Assembly (NCBI GenBank): GCA_913020705.1
Contig: CAJWBY010000153.1
Location: 1 to 10,688, forward strand
DNA length: 10,688 bases
From: an uncultured Colwellia sp.
GTDB lineage: Bacteria; Pseudomonadota; Gammaproteobacteria; Enterobacterales; Alteromonadaceae
Direction: 5' to 3'
Shown here in pieces: positions 5,084 to 10,688 of the stretch; the first letter of the stretch is position 1, and the number at the start of each line of letters is the position of its first letter. The translations under genes were made by a program, and so were the position numbers. The notes below the pieces were generated by a model. The model was not told where the DNA came from, ran no database searches, and saw nothing but the letters and a program-made list of their open reading frames with translations.

Positions 5084-8000
5084 TTACTTTTTCTTACGAC
5101 GTAACCAAAGTGATGGAAGTAATAAAAGTGATACCCAACCAAATGAACCACCAGAGATGTCTTCTTTAGGCTTAGGTATTGTTGGCATAGGTTGTTCTGA
5201 TGCTTCATCCGCTAGGTTATTAATGCTAACCATAACAGTTTCAACTTCAGAAACATTACCAACACTATCTATTGCTGTGACTTCTAATTCAATAGAAGTA
5301 AGACCCGCATCGTAATCAAGTAATGTAGAGTCAGCAACTTTAATTGTTCCATCTCTATCCATCATTACAGCAACAGATGATGATGATTGAATAAAGTACT
5401 CAGAAACTGGGCTTGTATATAAGTCAGGGTCAGTTGCCATTACCATACCTATTACTGTACCGTTTGCAGTATTTTCATCTACAGAGAACATTTGTCCTTC
5501 AGTTACTGTTGGAGCAACGCCTGCTTCTTGCATTGGCGCAGCTACTAATGCTTGTGAACCAGAGTCAGATAGCATAACAAAATCGTCGCCACTCATTAGT
5601 AGTTGTGCTCTTTCGCCAACCGCTAAAGTTTCAACTTCAGCGCCTTCATCATCAACTAACATCGTTAGCTCATTTGAAATAGCAAAATCAACACCAGTTA
5701 CGGTTGCTGTATCAATACCTACACCTGGAACCCACTCCCATTGAGACTCACCAATACGGAATGTAACCGTTGCATCAACGTTGCCTAAATCTGCAGCAGT
5801 TAAACCAATTTCTTCGATACAGGTTTGTAACGTTGTAAAGTTGTTACCTGAAGTAAAATACAAGTTACCAATATATCCTCCTCCAAGATGTCCATATGTA
5901 TATGTAACAGTTTCACCTGGCGCATCATAACCAAATGCATCTAACGGAAGAGCCTGTGTTGTGTGATCATAAATACCATCACTATCAACATCAATATCAG
6001 CGAAAAAGCCACCAATATTTGTCGATACAAAACCGCTTGCCATTGTAAATGTAGTGAAGATTGAGTAACCCGATGCACAGAAACCAGTAGGTACTTCAAG
6101 GACTTCAATAGACCCCGCTTGGAAATCTAAATAAGGACTATCGCCTACTTCATCTTCAACGGTTAATGGAACAGCAAAAGATTCTAAATCAACAACACCA
6201 TTATTGGTGACATAACGTTTTACGCCTTCATCAGTAATAACTGCAGCTACTTCAGCAGAAGCTGAAGCTTTAGGCAATAAATGATAAACGATATGGAAAC
6301 TCTCATCACCATCAGTAAACATTAATGCACCATCAAATTCCAAAGTCGTTAGATGGTCACTACCTGAAGTTGAAGCAAGTTGCCCTGAATCTAAAGTCCA
6401 CTCTTGCAACTTAGCAGGATCAACAGCCAATGTTACGTCAAAGTCCATAGATCCGCCAGCAGGCACTGTTACAGAAGATGGGTAGTTAAAGCTAACTGCA
6501 CCTGTTTCTGTATCATCCATGTAACGTTCATCTAAAGAAAGTGAATATGTCTTAGCACTTGATGAAAAGTTCTTAATGGTAACTGTTTTAGTTACTTCGT
6601 CACTCGCAGATAAGTTCATCAAGCCATAAGCAAGAGCAGCTTGTTTAGTATCTTTATCCCATGCAGCAACAGGCAACATTGATGCTTTTTCAACATCAAC
6701 TAAACCAGCACCAATATAGCTAATAGGCGCTAAAGCAGCATCAGGATTAAGTGTACGTGCTTCCATAGTAACATCAAGATTAGCTGAGTTCATTAAGGTT
6801 GCTTTAAGCTCAAGTGCAGTACGATTTGGTAATGCCTCTTTAAGCAGTGCCATTGCACCAGCAGTCATAGGGCTTGAGAATGAAGTACCGCTAATAGGTG
6901 ATGTTAGTTCGCCGCCACCAGGGTATGCAGTTTCGATAGCAACACCAGGTGCCGTAATTTCAGGTTTCAACCAACCGTCAGACGATGGGCCACGTGAAGT
7001 AAATGAAGCAATTGCACCTGGAGTTTTAACTAGTTCAGAAGAAAAAGTATATGCATCGGCACTAGCTAATGCATCTTTAATTATTTGACCATCTTCCATT
7101 GAAATACCAACAGAAGGAATCGCGACAGCATCATCAGCACCGCCTAGTCCTGGGGCGCCGCCGCCAGCAACGTTATTAACGATAATTACAGATTTAGCAC
7201 CTCTGGTCTGAGCATTTATCACTTTGCTAGTGAATGAACAGGCACCGCGATCGATAAGAACGATCATATCAGTAAAATCTAAAGCTTCATCAAAAGCTTC
7301 ACAACCATTTTGATTAGCTTCAGGGTAAACTAGTGAAGAGGTTTCATCGACAAATACTAATTCTGCAGGGCCGAAACTAGCTGCAGCAGTTAAAATAGTT
7401 GAATCATTAAATAAGTAAGCTGAACTTTCAACTGTTGGGTGAGTCATTGCACCAACAGACATAACACTCTTAGTTGTGCTCGGACCACCGACAATAAATG
7501 GTGTAGCACCATCGTTACCTGCTGAGATTGCAGATATTACACCTAATAAGGCAGCTTTATCTAACAACTCTTGCACTGCACCGCCATTAGTTGTACCAAA
7601 GTTACCACCGAGTGACATATTTATAACATCTACACGGTCTGCAATATCACCGTCACCATTTGGATCCATTGCGGCTTCTAGAGCCATTAATTGTGCAATA
7701 CCAGGACAACCACTATTACATACTGAGTATACGTATAATTCAGCATCTGGAGCTAAGCCAAGTACCGAGTGAGATACGTGAGTACCATGGCTTGTGCCAA
7801 AATCAATAGGATCAGGATCTCCATTAACGAAATCATAACCGCCGATAACTTTACCTTGCGGCCAAACTGGTGTATCGGTAACGTCTGCTGTTGCTTCATC
7901 ATAAGCTTCAACTGTTCCCGCGCCACCCATAGCTGCATGAGTATAATCAACACCTGTATCTAATACAGCTACTCTTATGCCTTTACCTGATGCAACTCCG

Positions 8001-8485
8001 CTAGTTACAAGCGCTGTACCTTTCATGTATTCAGCACTGTCTACCACATCAAGTTCATAATCATAAATAGGTAAAATATCTAATACTGAAGCATTACCCA
8101 ATAATGAAGTTAATAGTTTGCCTTCAGCTTTTACAATAATACCGTTTGTTAGATTTTTTGTTTGAGCGACAATTTGAATATCACTTGATAAAGCCTGAAT
8201 AGCTGAAATCACACTTGTTTGAGTTTTATTGATATTAAGAGCAGCTTGTGTAGAAGCTGTTCTTGATAGCTTACCATTAACAGCACTTTCAGCTAAAGAT
8301 GGAGCGCTTAACTTAACTAACCACGCACTTGGCGTGTTGATGTTTTTATCGAAATCAACAGAACCTATCTTAGTAGTAACAGGCGCTTGATTAGTGAAAT
8401 TGTATTTCTGATACTTGTCAGCGGCGAAAGCTGAGACTGATAAGCTTGATGTAATAGCAAGCGCTAAGATTGTTTTATTTAACAT
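5084..8485 (-). CDS. Secreted S8 subtilisin-like protease with PA insert, cadherin-like domain and GlyGly-CTERM tail
   Basis: The 1133-residue preproenzyme has a signal peptide (1-21, VSAFA then ADKYQ) and an I9-like propeptide at about 50-145. The S8 catalytic domain (about 165-600) contains D176 (VLDTGVD), H233 (SHGTHV), oxyanion N324 (SAGND) and S535 (GTSFSSP). A PA domain is inserted at about 370-485 (DRGACSFTSK). Then come an Fn3-like region (about 625-700), a long unassigned part and a cadherin-like domain at about 990-1090 (DENTANGT, ATDPD, LDYD). A Pro-rich linker follows. The end is a GlyGly-CTERM signal (1112-1133): GG, a hydrophobic helix, then RRKKK. Such tails are cut by rhombosortase after type II secretion. 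All catalytic residues are present. A start at 8485 is supported by AGGGA 5 bases upstream (TCCCT at 8491-8495 on +). Its own terminator lies at 5025-5060. Confidence 0.96.
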   Translation of the reverse strand: MLNKTILALAITSSLSVSAFAADKYQKYNFTNQAPVTTKIGSVDFDKNINTPSAWLVKLSAPSLAESAVNGKLSRTASTQAALNINKTQTSVISAIQALSSDIQIVAQTKNLTNGIIVKAEGKLLTSLLGNASVLDILPIYDYELDVVDSAEYMKGTALVTSGVASGKGIRVAVLDTGVDYTHAAMGGAGTVEAYDEATADVTDTPVWPQGKVIGGYDFVNGDPDPIDFGTSHGTHVSHSVLGLAPDAELYVYSVCNSGCPGIAQLMALEAAMDPNGDGDIADRVDVINMSLGGNFGTTNGGAVQELLDKAALLGVISAISAGNDGATPFIVGGPSTTKSVMSVGAMTHPTVESSAYLFNDSTILTAAASFGPAELVFVDETSSLVYPEANQNGCEAFDEALDFTDMIVLIDRGACSFTSKVINAQTRGAKSVIIVNNVAGGGAPGLGGADDAVAIPSVGISMEDGQIIKDALASADAYTFSSELVKTPGAIASFTSRGPSSDGWLKPEITAPGVAIETAYPGGGELTSPISGTSFSSPMTAGAMALLKEALPNRTALELKATLMNSANLDVTMEARTLNPDAALAPISYIGAGLVDVEKASMLPVAAWDKDTKQAALAYGLMNLSASDEVTKTVTIKNFSSSAKTYSLSLDERYMDDTETGAVSFNYPSSVTVPAGGSMDFDVTLAVDPAKLQEWTLDSGQLASTSGSDHLTTLEFDGALMFTDGDESFHIVYHLLPKASASAEVAAVITDEGVKRYVTNNGVVDLESFAVPLTVEDEVGDSPYLDFQAGSIEVLEVPTGFCASGYSIFTTFTMASGFVSTNIGGFFADIDVDSDGIYDHTTQALPLDAFGYDAPGETVTYTYGHLGGGYIGNLYFTSGNNFTTLQTCIEEIGLTAADLGNVDATVTFRIGESQWEWVPGVGIDTATVTGVDFAISNELTMLVDDEGAEVETLAVGERAQLLMSGDDFVMLSDSGSQALVAAPMQEAGVAPTVTEGQMFSVDENTANGTVIGMVMATDPDLYTSPVSEYFIQSSSSVAVMMDRDGTIKVADSTLLDYDAGLTSIELEVTAIDSVGNVSEVETVMVSINNLADEASEQPMPTIPKPKEDISGGSFGWVSLLLLPSLWLRRKKK

Positions 8486-8789
8486 GGTTTTCCCTAGATA
8501 TAAGTTTATTAATTACTAATTATTATGTTAATTTATTGTAGTTTAGAGTCGTTAATATATTGACATATATTTAACTTGTCTAGCCTAATGTTTTAGTTTT
8601 TGGATTTTAGTTTGCTGTTACGTACAATTATCTATACATTTTCGTAAAAAGTGCCGGCAATAATATTAATAATGAGAAGTAAAAGTTTACAATGATCAAG
8701 GAAGTAAGTGACTTTTAGGGACTAATCAACGCTCATGAGAAATATTTACTTAATTTATTTAAGAATTAATTCATAGTAGAATCATATAA

Positions 8790-9128
8790 ATAATAAAACT
8801 GACAGTAACTCACGAAGAAGCATTAGAAACGCAAAACAAAAATAATTTGGTAAACGTGGAAGTGGGCATATTTAAATTAATGGTATTTAAGCGCTACAAA
8901 TATGTGAAATAAATGATTATCCCGCACAACTTTCGTTATAAGAAATCTAAATATGTCTCTCATAAGTTAGAGAAACAAAGTCGTATTTATTTTGTATTAG
9001 AAGGAACCAAATCAACATTATTGCCTAGTAAGCTTTTATTATTTATCGTTCAAGTTTATCAAGCCCAGATAAGCAAGAAAAAATCTGGCTTGATAATCAA
9101 AGATTGCAGTCAATCACTATTTTACTAA
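8790..9128 (+). pseudogene. Possible broken small gene with one in-frame stop
   Basis: Frame 8790-8909 is open without a good start and includes LTVTHEEALETQNKNN and IFKLMVFKRYKYVK. It meets a single TAA (8910-8912) and continues in the same frame from an ATG at 8913 to 9128 as 71 residues (MIIPHNFRYKKSKYVSHKL..., very basic). There is no ribosome site before 8913. The inverted repeat 9056-9096 sits inside the 3' part. I recognise no family. It may be a decayed gene whose sense codon became TAA, or chance openness in AT-rich DNA. If anything is translated today it would be the 71-residue part. Confidence 0.25.
9056..9096. repeat. Long imperfect inverted repeat downstream of hslO
   Basis: TTATCAAGCCCAGAT (9056-9070) pairs with ATCTGGCTTGATAA (9083-9096): 14 base pairs with one bulged C around a 12-base A-rich loop. 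It lies about 120 bp past the hslO stop on the - strand. No clean T-run follows on either strand, so it is not a classical terminator. It could still end or protect the hslR-hslO message, or be a dispersed repeat unit. Confidence 0.4.
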
Positions 9129-9218
9129 ACAACAGATACCAACCCTGCTAAATTAATGACCACTTTCAGATTGTAAAACCCAATTTCAAACGGTTGTGGT
9201 TCTGGTTTGCGAAGTAGG

Positions 9219-10067
9219 TTACATAAAAGTTTCCAAGCTTTTTTCATCAAATTTATAAGTTGTTAAGCAATAATCGCACGTCATCGATACGCAACCTTGC
9301 TCTTCAATAATACTTTTCAATTCGCTAGGTGCAACTTGAGCAATAGCCGTTAAGCATTTTTCTTCAGAACAGCTACATTGATAACTTATCGATTGAGGAT
9401 CAAATAAACGAACATCTTCTTGGTGATACAAGCGGTAAAGTAAAGTTTCAGCGTCTAAGGTGAAAATTTCATCGGCTTTTATGGTATTTGTTAACTGGCA
9501 TAAGTGTTCAAAGTCGCTTTGCTGTTTTTCTTTGTCATCACCATCAGGCAGAAGCTGTATTAAACTTCCAGCTACTTGAGTATTGTCTGCCTTACTAAAT
9601 AACCATATTTTTGTCGGTATCTGTTCTGAAACCTCAAAGTAGTGTCCTAAACAATCTGCTAAATTATCTTCATCAAGCGCAACAACACCTTGGTAAGCTT
9701 CACCTTTTTCAGGACGAATTGTTATTACCATTGTACCTTTACCAATTAAATCTCTTAAGCAATCGCCCTCAGTTGGTTCAGTTAAACGGGCGATACCACG
9801 CATGTTTTGATTATGATCACCGTTAACTGACATGTAGCCAATAGGTCCATCGCCTTGTAGTTGAACAGTAATTTCGCCTTGAAATTTTAAAGTAGCAGTC
9901 AGTAAACAAGTTGCTGCAACCAATTCACCTAACAGCGTTTGAACGCCCGAAGGATAATTGTGTAAGTCCATTATTTCTTGATAAGTTTTGGTTAATTGCA
10001 CCAGCTCTCCACGAGCATGTTTACCATCAAATAAGTAGCGATTTAACACATCAGTTTTAACAGTCAC
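9219..10067 (-). CDS. hslO: Hsp33, redox-regulated holdase chaperone
   Basis: Hsp33 is a cytoplasmic ATP-independent chaperone that is switched on when oxidants plus unfolding release its zinc. The 282-residue product is near the ~290 of E. coli. Family blocks are RYLFDGKHARGELVQL (10-25), ATCLLTATLKFQGEITVQLQ (52-71) and GDGPIGYMSVNG (72-83). The C-terminal zinc/redox switch is complete: C231-S-C233 and C264-DY-C267, 30 residues apart. The start is a GTG at 10067: the upstream ATG overlaps the hslR stop and reads ATG-TAA. The AAAGGA ribosome site lies inside the last hslR codons at proper spacing. It is 2 bp downstream of hslR on the same strand, so expression is probably coupled. Confidence 0.97.
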   Translation of the reverse strand: MTVKTDVLNRYLFDGKHARGELVQLTKTYQEIMDLHNYPSGVQTLLGELVAATCLLTATLKFQGEITVQLQGDGPIGYMSVNGDHNQNMRGIARLTEPTEGDCLRDLIGKGTMVITIRPEKGEAYQGVVALDEDNLADCLGHYFEVSEQIPTKIWLFSKADNTQVAGSLIQLLPDGDDKEKQQSDFEHLCQLTNTIKADEIFTLDAETLLYRLYHQEDVRLFDPQSISYQCSCSEEKCLTAIAQVAPSELKSIIEEQGCVSMTCDYCLTTYKFDEKSLETFM

Positions 10068-10069
10068 AG

Positions 10070-10085
10070 TTACATCCTTTCTTTA
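10070..10085 (-). promoter_or_regulatory. hslO ribosome-binding site embedded in the hslR stop region
   Basis: Read on the - strand, the end of hslR is GAAAGGATGTAA, with the hslO GTG start 2 bases after TAA. The AAAGGA is the only good Shine-Dalgarno near hslO, about 7-8 bases from GTG, and it decides the GTG start. Ribosomes finishing hslR would cover it, so the two genes are likely coupled in translation. Confidence 0.7.
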
Positions 10086-10477
10086 AATTGTATAAGTTTT
10101 CGACGTTGTTTTTTGTCAGGCTTAGTATCACTAGCTGGGCTGAGTAAAGTACCTTGTTTTCGTGCAAAGGCATTCTTCTCTCGCGTAGCAATACTGTTTT
10201 CTGTTTCTTGGAAAAGTGTTTGAGCAAAGTTTGCATCTCTGCGTTTATCGGCAAGCGCAATTACAATGACTTCTTTTTCTTCATAACTTTGGCGAAGCAT
10301 TATTTTATCGCCAAGAAATACTGCTTTTCCTGATTTTGTACGTTGACCATTATAGAACACTTTACCGCCATCGATCATTTGTTTGGCAATAGCGCGAGTT
10401 TTATAAAAACGAGCAGCCCATAACCATTTGTCGAGGCGAATTGAGGTGTTCTCTGTTGGAGGCTGACTTTGTTTCAT
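10070..10477 (-). CDS. hslR: Hsp15, S4-domain ribosome-recycling heat-shock protein
   Basis: Hsp15 binds 50S subunits that carry stalled peptidyl-tRNA and helps rescue blocked ribosomes. The 135-residue product matches the usual ~133. The S4 RNA-binding domain is at about 13-70: IRLDKWLWAARFYKTR (13-28), AIAKQMIDGGKVFYNGQR (29-46), then KSGKAVFLGDKI. The C-terminal half is strongly basic (RREKNAFARK-like and KKQRRKLIQFKERM), as in the family. The ribosome site is weak: AGGAA lies 12 bases before ATG. It is the first gene of the hslR-hslO pair, and the gene order is the common gammaproteobacterial one. Confidence 0.95.
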   Translation of the reverse strand: MKQSQPPTENTSIRLDKWLWAARFYKTRAIAKQMIDGGKVFYNGQRTKSGKAVFLGDKIMLRQSYEEKEVIVIALADKRRDANFAQTLFQETENSIATREKNAFARKQGTLLSPASDTKPDKKQRRKLIQFKERM

Positions 10478-10528
10478 TTGTTTGTCAAATTCCTATAAAT
10501 ATGTGTCGCGGCGAAAATATCATAATTT

Positions 10529-10558
10529 ATTATAATGTCTAGTTATTTAAAGGCACAA
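10529..10558 (-). promoter_or_regulatory. Probable sigma-70 promoter of hslR-hslO
   Basis: On the - strand there is a perfect -10 TATAAT (10529-10534) with a partial -35 TTGTGC (10553-10558) at an 18-bp spacing. It lies about 50 bp upstream of the hslR ATG. I see no convincing sigma-32-like heat-shock promoter in the window, though the locus is heat-inducible in E. coli. Confidence 0.45.
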
Positions 10559-10599
10559 ACAACAGCAATGGCAATTTTAGTTTGCATATTCAGAGTCTA

Positions 10600-10623
10600 A
10601 ATTGTTAATAAATATTAACAATT
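10600..10623. repeat. Perfect 11-bp dyad upstream of the hslR promoter
   Basis: AATTGTTAATA and TATTAACAATT are exact reverse complements around a central AA. It lies upstream of the predicted -35 and could also belong to a divergent gene to the right of the window. The form (two 11-bp half sites, 2-bp centre) suits a dimeric regulator site, but I cannot name the regulator. AT-rich chance palindromes are possible. Confidence 0.33.
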
Positions 10624-10658
10624 ACCACTCTCCTCTTGTTGATAGTGCTTAGCTCAAG

Positions 10659-10676
10659 TATTATCAGTTGATAATA
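10659..10676. repeat. Short inverted repeat at the right edge
   Basis: TATTATC (10659-10665) and GATAATA (10670-10676) pair perfectly around AGTT. No gene is visible beyond it before the window ends. It may belong to the regulatory region of the next gene. Confidence 0.22.
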
Positions 10677-10688
10677 ATAATATTCAAC

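Larger units (their letters stand above)
8486..9218. other. Gene-poor stretch between the protease and hslO
   Basis: About 730 bp, very AT-rich. It must contain the protease promoter (- strand) near 8500-8600; a TACAAT read on the - strand (8535-8540) has only a poor -35 partner, so I do not call one. The right half holds a doubtful broken frame (8790-9128) and a long imperfect inverted repeat (9056-9096). I recognise no tRNA, IS remnant or named gene here. Confidence 0.5.

Noticed and set aside
7476..7963. Several small frames on both strands within the protease gene
   Set aside because: They lie fully inside the conserved catalytic domain of the subtilase and show no independent features.
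8561..8592. TTGACA followed by TAATGT on the + strand as a promoter
   Set aside because: The spacing is about 20 bp and no credible + strand gene follows closely.
9611..9826. 71-residue + strand frame inside hslO
   Set aside because: Antisense shadow of a conserved Hsp33 region.
10057..10260. 67-residue - strand frame overlapping the hslR-hslO junction
   Set aside because: Out of frame with both recognised proteins, with no ribosome site; a shadow.

Overview
The window reads as chromosomal DNA of an AT-rich marine gammaproteobacterium of the Alteromonadales, most likely near Colwellia/Thalassotalea. This taxonomic call is inference. It rests on the low GC, on the set of families present (a psp operon, a DUF2333 protein, a TIGR04219-type outer-membrane protein, a GlyGly-CTERM subtilase, hslR-hslO), and on how the proteins resemble those I know from that group.

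Left part, + strand: a phage-shock (envelope stress) operon. It runs pspA (27-689), an unlisted 36-residue membrane microprotein in the pspB position (723-833), a minimal pspC (841-1056) and a 111-residue membrane protein (1139-1474). About 575 bp without a convincing gene follows (1475-2049). Next comes a tightly spaced three-gene unit: a PCuAC periplasmic copper chaperone with a complete metal motif and a terminal His tail (2050-2535), a DUF2333 inner-membrane-anchored protein (2545-3537) and a small outer-membrane beta-barrel (3552-4298).

Middle: the apparently empty stretch 4299-5020 is a decayed IS256-family insertion sequence. Both eroded terminal inverted repeats can be seen (4305-4330 and 4988-5013). 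Between them is a transposase pseudogene (4370-4983) that keeps its N- and C-terminal parts in several frames and has lost roughly the middle half. The element begins a few bases after the stop codon of the outer-membrane protein gene. A perfect bidirectional terminator (5025-5060) closes both this side and the convergent protease gene.

Right part, - strand: a large secreted S8 subtilase (5084-8485) carries a PA insert, a cadherin-like domain and a GlyGly-CTERM sorting tail. A gene-poor stretch follows (8486-9218) with a doubtful reading frame broken by one in-frame stop and a long imperfect inverted repeat. Last is the heat-shock/redox pair hslR-hslO (10477 down to 9219), translated as a coupled unit from a probable sigma-70 promoter near 10529-10558. 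The last ~210 bp hold this promoter and two inverted repeats upstream of hslR.

Functionally much of the window concerns the cell envelope and stress: membrane-integrity response (Psp), periplasmic copper handling, an outer-membrane protein, exported proteolysis, and the Hsp33/Hsp15 pair. I see no CRISPR array, tRNA, rRNA or intact mobile element. The most informative hidden feature is the IS256 relic, which an ORF search misses. The most open biological question is the small-protein content of the psp operon.
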